A stretch of 64,000 bases of DNA from Marasmius tenuissimus (lineage: Eukaryota > Basidiomycota > Agaricomycetes > Agaricales > Marasmiaceae). Positions 34,412 to 47,300 of the stretch are shown here, one piece after another (positions within the stretch are counted from its first letter, which is position 1; each line of letters starts with the position of its first letter). The stretch lies in assembly GCA_029532415.1 (NCBI GenBank), contig JAQOTA010000034.1, forward strand, positions 705,838-769,837. Direction: 5' to 3'. A program made the position numbers and the translations under genes. Under the pieces are notes generated by a model. That model was not told the origin of the DNA, did not search any database, and was given only the letters and a program-made list of their open reading frames with translations.

Positions 34412-37400
34412 CTAGTTCTGCATCAACGGTAGTGTTCTAATTGCCTTCGCGAGGTAGTCTCGAAAGCGCCCAATGTCTTTCTCCTCCAAGTAGGCGTAGT
34501 CGTACCCTCTCACAACAGCAGCTATCACCCACAGGATCCATACGCCACAATCATAACCATTTGACTGCCTCCTCGATAGATCGAGAGGGCTCGTGGACCA
34601 ATCTGACAGGCAGAGGAAGGCTGGCGAAGCAATCGAGTGGCCTTGGTCTTGTGCTAACTGCACCAAGCGAGTTACGACGATCTGAACTCGCTACGAAGGA
34701 GAGCGACATCAGGTAAGGCAAGAAAAGTACAAGGGGCAATGGCTGACCGGAAGCCATTCGGCTAGAAAGCTCCTTGAACCCATGCTGTCAAATAGGTGTA
34801 TACACCGAGTATTTGCGTTCACGACCGCAACCGCCCAATGCTCCATGGTTCGCGAGTGTATCGGAAGTATCCACTTGCTTTTACTCCAGTACTGGCTTGA
34901 CCGAATTGTACGCCAGATCGATTCGGTGGAGGTACTTGACTTGAGGAGCTCGGTAACTGTGTACGTTGAAAGGTAAGCACACAAGTCACCATCGGTGCTC
35001 CTATGCCGCTCAAGTAGCAGGTGAGCAAGGCCATTGATACAACCGTCGTCCAGCCTAGCTTTGGGGTGATCAATCTTCTGAAACTCTCCGCGCTCGAAGG
35101 TCCATCGTTTCCCTAGCGACATCTGTTGGCGAGGAGACTGCCATGTACCTTGAATCTTGTAGTAAACAGATGCTTTAACGCAGGAGGGGAGGATAGCATC
35201 GATCGATAGGTTATCCTAGAGACGGCTGGTCAATCTTCACACATAAAAGGAGCAGATGTATTCCTGACATACCGGCGTGGCCCACGTCAACACAATGTCA
35301 TCGTCATCGTCATCTGTGTTGTTCCCGGCCAGCTTGTTCATGATGTCGCTCGCAATGACATTGTCGCCAGGCTGACGGGACCAGAGGATTTCTATCTCGC
35401 TGTCCGACTCCGATTCCGATTCCGAGTCTGATGGTCCAGCTTCGAACATTTCGACTTGCCCTTCCACTTGCTCCACAGCTTCTTCAACTTGCCCCACGTC
35501 CACATCCTCGTCAAACACCCACAGCGCCCGCGAGTCTTCTCCCTCAGAGCCTTCATCCACCCCCTGTAGGACGGCTGAAACATTACGACTCAAAAGCCCT
35601 TGAGTAGGGAAAGGTCGTGGGGATGCTTGCTGAAGATGCTCCTTGACAAGTGCGATCTGGTTTTCGAAAACCTCACGCTCCACAAACGGCATGGCCCAAA
35701 GGTCGGCCTGTAGTAACAGGTCCTGGATACGTAGCTTGATGAGTGATTTGGAAGGTAGATCTGTCAAACGTTCCGCTTCAGAGACAAAAAAAAGCATATT
35801 ACAGGAGCATCTACCCACGAGCAGGGTCATCGACGATGACCATCAGTGCGTGTAGCTCGTCTCGAAACCAGAGACAGAGGTTCTTAGCTTCCTGCGATAG
35901 TCTGCGACGCTCTTCCACACAGCGTTCAAGACTTGAAGCTGCACATATTCCCTTGCGAGCTTTCTCGTCCGTGAGCCATCGAGGGGGAGGCCGAGAGTTT
36001 GTGACCCAGATATCCTCCCACAAATCACTCGATTCTGAGTCCCGTAACGACGAGATGTTCATGGGAAGGGGACGAGGGACGGGGATATTGTAATGTTTCC
36101 GGTACTGGACCTCGAGGTAAGCACAGAATTGGTTGAATTTCCGAAGCAGATTGGTCAGGGTCGACTTTCGTTTCGTCATGTTCTTCAAGGCCATCTGGTG
36201 ATTCCGGGTACCTGAGACTTGGTTTGAATGCATGAAGCACGACGAGAGAAGGGGAACTTACCTATAGGCTGATGAACGCCACCGACTGCTTGGTCAATCT
36301 GGTCGTACTCTTGGGACGTAGCTATTACCCGCTTCCGGATGTCGAACTTGAGATCGCGGGCGAGTAGGAGTGTGTGGATGTACAAGAGGGGAATGTTGGA
36401 TAACGAAGGATGTTTCTCAGGGATATTGAGGGCCTGGTAAAGGTCGTCGGCCTTGGCCTTAAGTTTCGCATGAGTCCTCTCAAGGTCAGCGAGATACATA
36501 AGGCTGTCGGTGGGGGGAAATTTGAGCTTCTGTATAGCAGCCCGTGTAGCAGCGATGGTGCTCTCAAGAGCCTCGATCTCTGTTACCAACTGTAGCATCT
36601 TCAAGAGTTCTTTTTTCAATCGGGCGGGAGCAACTACACAATCATAAAGTCAGTATATATCAGAAAGGACCTGAAGCGAGACTTGCCTCCATCGCAAGAG
36701 GTTTGAGCCTCGCGCTGCTCCTTCCACAACGCTTGAAGCTCTTCCAACGGTATCTTGTAAGACCGGAGAGTCTTGATTGCGTCGGCCTCTTTTTTTTGTA
36801 CATATCCGAACAACTTCCGAGATATGTATGCCCCCAGGTCATCCCGATGCTTCTGAGCGATAGCATCGCACTGCCGGTCTAATAGCCATATACGACGTGC
36901 GCGCTGATGATTACAATGAGGGAGAGTAGAGCAAAAACATGGGCGGGATACTTACCGAGGAACGCCTTTCGAGGCCAATCAATTTGCGAAGTGCCGACCA
37001 CAACCTTTCTGTACCTTCTCCGTCTGTCAGGCCAAGACCCTTCCGTAAACGAGGGTTATAGTGAAGCTGGCAGCTCCACTGATGGCCATAAGCATGCATT
37101 ATGGCTGTGGCGAATACTATTCGAGAGACGATCTGTTCGTCTAAGATGTCGTACTGTGGAAGATTGGATCAGCATAAAGCACAAAATCATTCTGGAAAGA
37201 CTTACGATATGAACACTGCGGTCGATAACACAAGCGATGTCGTATAGCACAGCAACCGTGGCGTCGGCCGGAAGCATCCCAAAGAATTCTTCCAAAAGGG
37301 CGATGGTGAACTTCTGTTGCTCTCCAGGAGTATCGATTGATGCGGCGAGCAACGGAATATCATGCCTAGAGACAAGGGCCATGACACCGTTCTTGTCAAA

Positions 37401-39121
37401 CCGCTTGCTTTGAGTTTGTTGTGATTCGCCTCTTGCTGCCTTGTAGGCCTTGCCATCGGCATCTACAATGTCATCCGGGACTGGTCCCTGCCTGGGCTTT
37501 GGAGGTTTCTGTCGAGCGGCATCGATACGTTCCCCAACCTTGTCGACCTCGGCTTTGGTCAGGAACCTGTATGATTCATAGAAATCCACTCCATCGCCCC
37601 CCGATTTTAGGTGCCGGTGATGGAAGTTGCCGTCAAGAGCAACGTGAATATCACCACCTCTGTCCACATGTAAATTCGACAGAGAAGGAGAGATGTATTG
37701 ATGCCACTCACTGATCGAAAGATTTGCCAAAGGAATTTCCGCCGAAGCACGCTGGACATAGTCGTTGCAGATATCCAGAGCATCGGTCTTGGCTGGTTCG
37801 TGGCGTTGGGCTGGGAGGTGTGGTGTTGTCAGAGTCCAGAGGCGCAGAGGGTGGAACTGAGGCGGGTTCGGGTGCGGGAATATCAACGCGGGCACTCGGG
37901 GTACTTTCACCTTGCGGAACCAACGACAATGCCTTCGAAATTGCCAAGGGTTGTGGCAAGGGGGTAACTGTATCCCGCAGGGGTGGAAGCGTTGCTTTCA
38001 AGCCTTCCAATTCGTTGTCCAGCTTGCGGTTGATATTCGAAGCGAGAATATCATACCACTGCAGTGCCTGCCCCAGTGAGCGCCGTAGCGGGTCTTTCAT
38101 CAGCTTTCCCTGAACGTTGAGAATATCAGAAAAGAGTACAGTAACAAGGGAAAACCGCCACATACCGCTGAATCGAGCAGTGGCAGTCCGCGCCACCGGT
38201 AGGTAACCTCGAGTGCACCAGCCAGTGCTGTAACTGCGTCGGAGGACTGTTCACAAAGGGCCTGGTAGAATTCAAGAAGATGAATGGCAATCGCCATCCG
38301 AGGCTGAGACGGCGCAGTGGGGAAGAAGCCCCGAAGCACTAAAGACTGGGTAAGGGTTTGGCACCTGCAGTGGCTAATAGATTGTACACGGTGATCTAAA
38401 CATATCGTGAGTGGGCGAGACGATGATAGATAAAGGAAAACGCACGATGGAATGAGTAAAAACGAATCGCCGTCTCCTCCACCATGCAGCTACCTGAGCA
38501 AACGAGAGGCGGCGCGCTGTCCTGCTCGTTGGGTTGACCCAGAGTCCGCTCTTTGAACTTGAGCAACGGGTCCACGAGCGACTCGAGTACCGTTTTCCAC
38601 CTCGCAACAACGTCCAGACCCGGCTCATCTCGTATCTCCTGCTTTGAGTGCTGCTTTTTCTTTCTCTGCTTGATCTTCTTCGGCTTCTGTGGTGTCCGAG
38701 GATTTGATTGGGTTCCAAAGTCGTCAAAGTCAACTCCTGGGAGCTCTTCGAGGAGGGAAGCTTGCGAGGAGGGAATTGTTTCGTCGTCACCAATGGAGCC
38801 GGCAGGTGGGCTGGATTCACGTATTCCAACAGCGGCGCGAACCTCTGAAGGAGTTCCAGCAGCACCGGAAGCATCCTTACATCCTGATACATTGGTAGAG
38901 TTGGGTTCTGAGGAAGGGGATTCTACCACATCCTGTCGCGTCCTTTTGAGTTGCTCAAGCTGCTGGCGAAGCTCGCGCTTGCAATTACTCTGCAGGTCTA
39001 GGCGAACAAGGAGATTATTAGACTGTGCTTGCTTTTTCTTTGGGCTAGTCTGTGTCCATCCTAACGAGATCTTGCGGTAGGGTGGGTCGCGCGTAGGTTT
39101 GTTTGGTGGAAAGACAGGCAT
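34412..39121 (-). CDS. KDZ-superfamily transposase fused to a Ulp1-like peptidase
   Basis: Multi-exon gene from ATG 39121 to TAG at 34412-34414, roughly 1300 residues. N-terminal: a basic, Ser/Pro-rich region. Then the cysteine cluster typical of KDZ proteins (CSGSCMVEE, SISHCRCQTL), followed by LRGFFPTAPSQPRMAI. The transposase core has RLCPACFGG, LDGNFHHRHLKSGG, VLYDIACVID, HAYGHQWSCQLHYNPR and GLTDGEGTERLWS; the Asp, Asp and Glu of these motifs are the expected RNase H-fold catalytic positions. Coiled coils follow (about 36.8-35.8 kb), then an acidic stretch (SESESESDSE). Last is a C48-type peptidase with EHWAVAVVN (His), IHLFDSMGS (Asp) and RRQSNGYDCGVW (Gln and Cys), a complete catalytic set. 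No break was found in the motifs, so it may be functional. Exact introns between 38.4 and 34.4 kb are only partly resolved. Terminal inverted repeats were not identified. Confidence 0.85.
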
Positions 39122-39487
39122 TTGGACGCGCTCTGAGGGCTCTCGCTCACGGTATAGCGTTCCTGGTACGGTATGTGATGCACAAATGGCTGGGAGAACA
39201 GGGTAGAGCAGGGAACAACATCGTTATTTTGGTCGAAGGTAATTACATGTCGCGACGGTGCACTGGTAGCAGCAAGCAAGGGAGAGAGAGAAAAACACGC
39301 GATTACCTCACGCACCGAATGCATGCCGTTGTGGCTCGTTTCCCACACGACTAATATGGTACCTATCAGGGTTATGTCACCTGTCACAAGTGCAGCCTAA
39401 GGTGGGGGTTCGGAACCGAGGACAGACGTGACTGCAATGGAGATATGCTAAGTTGGTGGAATGTACATGATATTTCACGAATGGTGC
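39122..39487. other. Upstream region of the KDZ gene; nothing specific seen
   Basis: Presumed promoter and 5' end of the KDZ unit. No terminal repeat could be recognised by eye. Confidence 0.4.
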
Positions 39488-40228
39488 CAGTGTTGTGCCG
39501 GTCAATGCCCAGTCAACGTCGGCCATGACCTGGCCAAAAATGGGTTAAACCGGTCAATTGCGTAATTTGACTTGACCAGGTGATGACCAGGCTCTCGGCA
39601 TTTTCCGAATCGCCAACGCGATGACCTTCTTGCCCGTGTTCCTCCCAGTCTCAACAGTTCACGAACAAAATGATTGTCGTATAGTACATAGTACATTGTG
39701 GCATCAATATCTCAGAAGAAATACATTATCTGTGGCAGTCCCGACTCCCATAACCGCGGTTTCCACCTTCAAATTGACTGCCAATCAGTTTCCTCGTCCT
39801 CGTTATCGTTGTGAGCCTCAGTGCTCATCCATTCTTGACGGGTTACATTCAAAATCAACCTAACATGATTTAGTTAACAATGTCGACGCACTCACACTGA
39901 ACTCTTTGGATCACTCTGCCCAGTTGGACGTCTACTGTGCGCAATCAAGGCAGAATCTCTTGATGTGCCATGGGTAAGATAAAATTACATTGGGTTTGGC
40001 TATTAGCTCAAAATGAAACCAGTTGATTGCGACTACAGTACTGTACAAAATATCGAGGGGAGTGTACATACTACACTGGCTCGGCGGGAAGAGATCCGGT
40101 AATCACCGGCAAGGTTTACCGGTAGCTGGTCATGGTCGAGTCAAATTCAAAAGTTTGACTCCGGGTCAACAGGTCAACGTGGTCATTGACCGTGACCGCG
40201 GTGACCAGTCAATGACCGCACAACACTG
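39488..40228. mobile_element. hAT-like non-autonomous element with GGTCA-rich ends
   Basis: Left end CAGTGTTGTGCCGGTCAATG and right end, read inward on the other strand, CAGTGTTGTGCGGTCATTGA form imperfect inverted repeats. CAGTG termini are typical of hAT elements. GGTCA/TGACC words are crowded in the outer 110-170 bases at both ends, the usual place of transposase-binding subterminal repeats. The 741-base body has no transposase frame. The flanking 8-mers (AATGGTGC and CTTGGCAC) match at only four positions, so a target duplication is not clear and the element is probably old. Confidence 0.65.
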
Positions 40229-40388
40229 CTTGGCACAGGAGCCGCCTTACATTAGGTGAGGAAACTATGGTAGTACGTACTCATACAGGATGGTATATCG
40301 ATGTTAGTCCGGACGGTATATAACGAGGAGATTCCTCAACAGATTACTCCAAAGTCCTAGTCAGATCCTGGTCATCATGAACGGCGTT

Positions 40389-43300
40389 TCAAACTCTCCA
40401 GCTCGACCGCACTATCGTTAGCATATTAGTATCGCTCGAACCAGGAAGCCTTCCCGTAATGAGCGAGATGACTTCGTCCCGAGTCAGTGACTTTATTTCT
40501 GCTAGCTGGTCCTTCGATAGCGCTACTCTGACGAGCTCACGTTTCTCCTCTTGCAACTGGAATACCGATCGTGAGACGAGGGTGAGATAGGGAAAGTGAA
40601 AAATGGTACGTACCGCCAGCATCCGACTCTCGATCGTCCCCTCCGCGACTAGCCGGTACACATGTACCTGCTTCGCTTGGCCTTTTCTGTGTGCACGACC
40701 GATTGCTTGTTCCTGTAATCCCCCCTTGTGAGCTACCGAGGTGACCCACGATGAGCATACTACTTACCTCGATGGCGGGATTCCACCAAATGTCGGTCAG
40801 AATGACGTGATTACATTGCGGCAAGTTGAGCCCTACGGAAGTGCGCGGTGAATGTGTGGGTCAAAATCAGGTAGGGAATGTCAGGTAGCTCACCAACACC
40901 GCCCGCCTTCATCGACATCAAGATGATCTTGGCGCCTCGAGGTTTTCTGACCGCTTCTAACGCTTTCTCCCGCTCATCCTCTTTCAGGGTTCCATCGTCT
41001 ATAAAAGTGGAATTTGAGTCAAAATATCTCAGCGAGCTGGAGAATAGCTTACATCGAACATAACTCAACCCCTCGTCTCGTAGGAACGGCTGCAGGACAT
41101 CCAGCATTCTCCTGAACTGAGAGAACACAATAACTTTCTCCCCCGCTGGCACCGATCTGATTATGCCCATAACCTGCCTTACCCGCTCGGACATGGGCCG
41201 TTCTCCTAGGCTCTCGCCGTATCTCGCTAGGAGTTCAAGGGTGCTCCTACAGGCCTCTTTGTGAGTTTGAATGTTTTCTCGGAGTTCGGTGAATCTATGA
41301 AAATCGCAGGTAAGGGCTCCGCAATACCATGGAAGATAGAGGGACTATACTTGACACCGCACAGCTTGCAGTTTTGTCTCTCGTCTTCTCCAGCGAACTC
41401 CTGCTCGGCGCCCTGCTCAGCGGCACCGCCGTTTCCATCGTTTTCGTTCTCTTCGTTCACCCGCTTCAGAATATCCTGTGCGTCCATCTTGTACTTGTCC
41501 AGCAGTAATTGAGGGTGGAGACAAGCTAGGGAGGTTTGGTTTAGCAATGGAGTATCACGCGTGCAACGATATCGACAACGTACCTTGCCTCAGCCGCAAG
41601 ATCAGGACGAATATGCAATGAGTGCTCAACCCGAGTTTTCCGTCCCGGCTTCCACCCTCCCCTCTGGGATCCTGGGTACTTTGATGCAAGATCGAGCTAA
41701 ATCGGGCCTGTAATGCCTCGTATATCCTTGTTTCGTCCTCGCTGAGTCTGTTTTCTGCCGGATTGCAATGCACGATGTACGGATTGACATCGAGATGCTT
41801 GACTCCATCGGTCTGGCCGTGCTTGTCGCGTCGGATAAGGATGCGACTCAAACATAGTTGGAGTTTCTTCATCGCTTTACCGTGTTCGAATCCTATTAGA
41901 CCCGTCCCGTTCTTGCGGCGAATTGGACCGTCGATGTTCTCTTTGAACCAGTTGACGTCGTTATACGGTTTGACATTGAGGAAGCGGAAGAGAGAGTAGA
42001 GATCCATGACAGTGTTTTGGCTGGGGGTGCCAGGCGTGAGTATGGGACGAGCTTGAGGATCTGAGGGGAAGACGTACAGTGGGGTGGCCGATAAACACCA
42101 TTTGAACGTCGTTTGTAAGGCACAACACGCTTGCGCTTGGTTGGTCTTGTGGTTCTTGATGAGATGTGCCTCGTCTATGTACCTGAGATTCAGGGCAGAA
42201 ATAGAGGGTTAAGATGTAAGAACGCACCAAGAAACACCCTCCTCCATTTGACTCGAAATAATCCATCTCGAAGTGTTTCGTCGGTGGTTCTTCTTTTCCC
42301 CGCTTTCCCTACCGTTTTCTTTGCAGTTTTCATGAGAAATCCACCATCGTTGATGAACCAGTGCGACTGGTAGGTGTCTAGGTAGAAAGATTCACATCGA
42401 AATCATGCAAAGTGATTGGATGGTCCTGGAGGACGATACATACCAGTCGAGAAACGATATTCTGTGTACTCATTACGCACGACGCCATATGTCGTCAAAA
42501 CTATGTCGGCCATCAATAGGTCTTTTATTTCTAAAGGTTGGCATTATCAACAAAAAAGAAACACACGAGGGGTTGAGGAAAAAACGTTAAAGACCCACTC
42601 TTCTTATTGCCACTGCCATGAATCACCACCTTCAAATCGGGAACGAATTTTGCACATTCTTCTTGCCACTGAAATACCAACGAGGGGGGAAGAACAACGC
42701 TGGAGCAACGTACTCAACAAGTCAGGCCGAGACTCGTAAAAGATTGCAGAAAAGCAGACGCACAGTGTAGGGTGGTGTTGAGTATCCACGGGGTTCTTCG
42801 TGCGATCGTGCTTGATTAATGCACAAGCCTGAATAGTTTTCCCCAAGCTGAGCTCTGGGAATCAGTCACTGAAGTTTCGGAGAGGAAGAAAAGAACGTCA
42901 CCCCGTATCGTCTGCTAAAATGCCACCCATCTTCTTTTCCTCTACATTCTCTCTGAAGATCATCCAATCAACGCCCTTTCTCTGATGCGGCATGAGAGGA
43001 TGCCCTCCCAGATCTGCGAACGTCGCACTTGTCGGTGTGGTCTCAGTATTTGGCGGCCGTTGCATATCGCACATTTGTAAGGCGTATTCTTCGATTTGCT
43101 CGGTGCTCATCCCAATTTCCAGCCCAGGTGGGGTTTCGACCTCGTCGACATGATCTTGTGAGATCTCTTCGACACGGTTTTCGGGTCGCATGGACTCATC
43201 GTCGGAGGAGTCGGAGGAGTAATCCCCTTGGTTATTGTAATCTGGAAGGACAATTGAGTGGACTGAAATCAATAGAATCGTTGCTCCACGCACCTTCGAA

Positions 43301-43710
43301 GGTGGGATAATAACCACCGCTACGAGTAGGCTCTGAGCGACGAGGTGCTCTCCTAGACGACGGTGTACTGGCGGACAGTCGAGGCCGTCCACGACCAGGG
43401 TTTGCGCGTGGTACAGTTTGTGGAGATCTTCTGGGAGCAGAACGGGAAGATGGCGCTGGTGTAACTGGCGGGGTTGGGATCGAACGATTGTTGATGGTTC
43501 CACTAGTTGCAGGAGACGAGGATGCGAGCATGTTTCGAGCTCGAGCGCCGGCGCTCGACGTGCGTGCAGGGGTGCGAGGATCCGCTACTCGTCGTGAGAC
43601 ACTGTGAAGGGGGGTTTAAATTGATGTAATACAGCTGATGTGGGAAAAGGTTCGTACGGAGTGTCTGCGTCCATGGCTTCATCGAGTGGCACTTGGAGTG
43701 GCACAGACAT
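40389..43710 (-). CDS. SNF2-family helicase-like ATPase (Rad5/Rad16-like, no RING)
   Basis: Start ATG 43710-43708. Exon 1 (MSVPLQVPLDEAMDADT) joins across GTACGA...TTCACAG to VSRRVADPRTPART. After an Arg/Ser/Pro N-terminus and an acidic patch come the SNF2 motifs: HPLMPHQRKGVDWM (Q-like), ADDTGLGKTIQ (I, formed across an intron), ADIVLTTYG, YIDEAHLIKN (II, DEAH), CLSATP (III), RILIRRDK, then VIVFSQFRRMLDVLQ (IV), MSMKAGGVGLNLPQCNHV (V) and IGRAHRKGQ (VI). It ends SSWRV at TGA 40391-40389. The insert between the two lobes keeps one CKLC pair but no full RING finger, unlike Rad5/Rad16. The protein presumably remodels chromatin or DNA-bound proteins by ATP-driven translocation in the nucleus. 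About ten short introns. It diverges from the sacsin-like gene. Confidence 0.88.
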
Positions 43711-44300
43711 TTGTGATAGTGGTGAAAGGGAAACAGGCGCTCGGCCCGCTATCCGGAGTCGCGTTGTTTTTGTGATCTCAGAGTCCCGTGAGTTGCACGT
43801 GCTTCAACTTGGCGTGCAGTGCACAGGATTGTCGCTTTGACGATGACCCTTTTCCTTTTGTTGCTCTTTTGTCCTCGACGAGTCGACGCGAATTGCTGGG
43901 AAATGGATATTCTTGCGGACGGTTCCTCGTACACCGGGCACAGATTTTGGGGCACTAAAGCTCGCCACTCGTACGCAGCATTCCCTATCGTTTCATTGTT
44001 GTTTCTGACTCGCAAACTTTAAACTTCAGTCACATAACTCACCCCATGGTCGGACTGGGCGCTTCAACCTGCGGGATTCCCTACAAACTATTTTCGGCTG
44101 TATTGCGCGCTAGTACAAAGGCTCAGATGATTCTCTCCCGCAGTTCGATCAACCTTGCAAGGTCGCCTCGAGGCCTGCCAGAACCTCCATAATCCTTTCA
44201 TTCTCCTTTGCTTTGTCTCCCAGCCTTAAACACGCTATCGATCCGCCAAGCTGCAATCTCCCACTTTCCTCACCGCCCCTCTCGCTGCAACGACATTACT
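43711..44300. promoter_or_regulatory. Shared divergent promoter region
   Basis: 590 bases between two ATGs facing away from each other (SNF2-like gene and sacsin-like gene). No coding content. Pyrimidine-rich leaders precede the plus-strand start. No clear TATA box was picked out. Confidence 0.5.
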
Positions 44301-47300
44301 ATGTCTTTCGGAGAGAAGTTTGTCGCAACTGACAACATCAAAGCAATTTTAGACTCGTACCCTTTCTCAATCGGAATATTCAGAGAAATCCTCCAGAACT
44401 CGGATGATGCGCGGGCTTCAGAACAGGTGCGATGCTGTTTCTTGGTTGAATATCGACATTGTTGACGCCGTATAGGTCTTTGTGCTGGACAGCAGAACAC
44501 ATCCCAGTGACAACCTAAAGCCTCGTCTGCAAGAATCTCAAGGCCCATCCCTGCTAGCCTATAACGATAGCCACTTCTCAGAGGAAGATTGGGAAGCGCT
44601 ACAAACCGTTCACTCCTCTTCGAAGCGCACGGACACATCGTCAGTGTACTTATTCTTCGCTGAAAGCTTCTGTTCTTGACATCGTGGATAGGAAAATCGG
44701 CAAGTATGGCATCGGCTTCAGGTCTTGCTACCATGTATGAGAATTCGATACTCATCCATTCTGATCGCTGACTCGCCACTCCAGATCACAGACTATCCCC
44801 AGATCATTTCGGAGGGGAGCCTTGCGATATTCGATCCCCACAACCACATCTTTCCCGGTGGCGGCATCAGAGTCGACATTACAACGTGTGATGATCACTA
44901 CTCTGACGTGATAACTGCATTCGGCAGTGTTTTGCCCCCAGAACACGTTGGCCCCATCGATGGCACGGCGTTCCGCTTTCCGTTACGAACCGACTCTGGC
45001 AGCAAAATCAGCTCGAAGATAGTCAAAGCGGAGGAGCTGAAGGAACTACTCAGGAAATTCGTTGAAGAAGAGCTGGATATCGTCCTCTTGTTCCTTCGAC
45101 ACGTCCGTATTATCAAGATATATTTGGTCGATGAAGACGGTACCCGAACCTTGCACTCTCGATGTGAAATAACGAGGCCTGAACCTCAACAACTCGGGGG
45201 CGAGTACCGACTCGGTTCATGCGAAGTAACGAGCGAAATCGCTGGTCGTGCGAATGCTGAGACAGCATCGTGGTACATTCTTCATGGGGACTTCCCCACC
45301 GGCGGAGCATCAAAGCTCTTATCCGATAGACTGAAGCACGACGTCTCGGCGGTTCTGCAGAAGAACAAACTCTCTCCCGGTATGGCTTTGGCCATTCAGC
45401 GAGACCGCCTGGAAGTTCTCGGCCAGGGTAGGCTGTTCACATTCCTACCGCTTCCCCTGGCGACCGGGTTTCCCGTCCATGTGCATGGACTTTTCTCGTT
45501 GACGCAGTCGAGGCAGAACCTCCGAAATACGGGAGAGATCAAGGGTGTTTTGGAGTCCTCAGATGATCGGTGAGTGATCTACGTGGCGTGTTGGCTCGCT
45601 GGCTCGTTGGCTCATCGTTGGTGAAACGTAGGGTCTTCCTGGGCTGGAACGAGATGCTCTTCGACTCGTATCTGCCAAAAATCTGGGCACGCCTTCTCCT
45701 CGTGTTGTCCGAGACTTCCTGCACGAGGATTTTCGATGCGTGGCCGAAGGCTCAGCCCAATGTCCAGTGCGGAGACAGTGCGAATTGGAAAGCGATAACC
45801 CGCCGTCTCACTGAGGTACTGGTCCAGGCAGGTCATTCCGTCTGGCCTGTCAATGATGATGGACGAGTAAAATTCTTTTCGCTCGGGGAAGTTTTTCTAC
45901 TGTCGGATAGCGCTTTGCAAGGTGCTCCTGTGGTCGAGGTTCTTGCACGTGCGGGAGTCAACATCACCCGGTTACCATCCTACATCTTCGAAATCCTCCT
46001 CCGGGACCATGGAGATCGCCTGGATATCCATTCCCTCGATCCTCCGTCGCTTGCGCAGCACCTCAAAGTGAGTTGACAAGATCAATATCGTTAAGACTCT
46101 GCTGACCATACCCTAAGGAACATCCCATCAAGCTGACACATCTTACGTCGCCGGACAAAGACATCTTATTGGAATACTTAGTATCGGACCAACAACTCCA
46201 GAACATTATCGACCTCCCCATCGTCCGTCTACCACAAGATAGATTTGTGGCCCTTGGACGACGTTCATTTTCATTCTCGAGCGTCCCCTCTTCGAAGCAT
46301 ACCCTACTCTCGAAAGCACACTTCGATATCTTCGGATCGCTAGATGACCAGGCGATCGCTTTACATCTCCTACCCGAGCGGGCCTCTTCACTCTTGGAAT
46401 CCAGAGGACCGTCGGAACTCGATGTTCGACTTCTGGATAACACCAGAGTGGTTAGTTATCTCAGGTCACACCTCAGTCCCCCTACCGCTTGGGTCTTGCA
46501 ATTCTGGACCTGGTTCATGACTAGTTGGGGCTCTCAGGATGCCTTGTTCAGCTCCATCAACAGCTTTAACCTTGTTCCTTGCACCGATGGCAGAATGAGA
46601 CCACTCAGCGAGCTGGTCTTCATTAGTCCTTCGGATCGTGTATTGGAACGCGGACTGCAGAAGCTCGGGATATCGTTCCTTTCCGTTGACTTCCCTTCAT
46701 CGGCAAGGGAGTTCCTCATTCGCAAAAGTTGTGTGAAGCGTCTTGATGCCACAGGTGCCTTGCTTGAACGTGTTGACACGCGCGCTCAGCTTGACGCTGG
46801 GGAATCCAAGTCCCTCTTGAACCACATCCTATCCCAGCCGGGTTCTTCTGGTGGACTGGCCACACGCCATCGAACGATTCTCCGTCAGCTTCCTCTATTT
46901 CCTCTTCTCACCCCATCCTCCGACGGACGGTCCATTGATCGTCAGACAGGAAGACTTCCCGTTGGCCGAGACGTTCAAGGGATTGTGGACGTCGGTGCTG
47001 TTGTCAACAACCTTCTGCTACCTCCCGTCTCCAACGTCTCTTTCATCGATGTCTCCTCTATGGGCGACAGCGTTTTATCTCTCGTCGAACCCGGTCGCCG
47101 TTCCCTTTCGATCCAGGACCTCTTACGGTTGTCCTTGCGAAACTTCCAGTCGCAACCAGAACGATTTCATTGTTCGTTGGTGAAGTATATTGCGGCAAAT
47201 CGGTACTCTATTCCGTCAAGCATCACCGATAGCTTGGGCGACATTCCATTTCTTCGCACAAGGACCGGCAACTTGCGGCGACCGAAGGAAGTTATTGATC

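Noticed and set aside
34412..39121. TET/JBP gene linked to the KDZ transposase
   Set aside because: TET/JBP genes are known KDZ companions in basidiomycetes, but no dioxygenase HxD...H motif pattern was found in the neighbouring frames.
39480..40236. 8-base hAT target duplication
   Set aside because: AATGGTGC and CTTGGCAC agree at four of eight positions only, which is not enough to claim a duplication.
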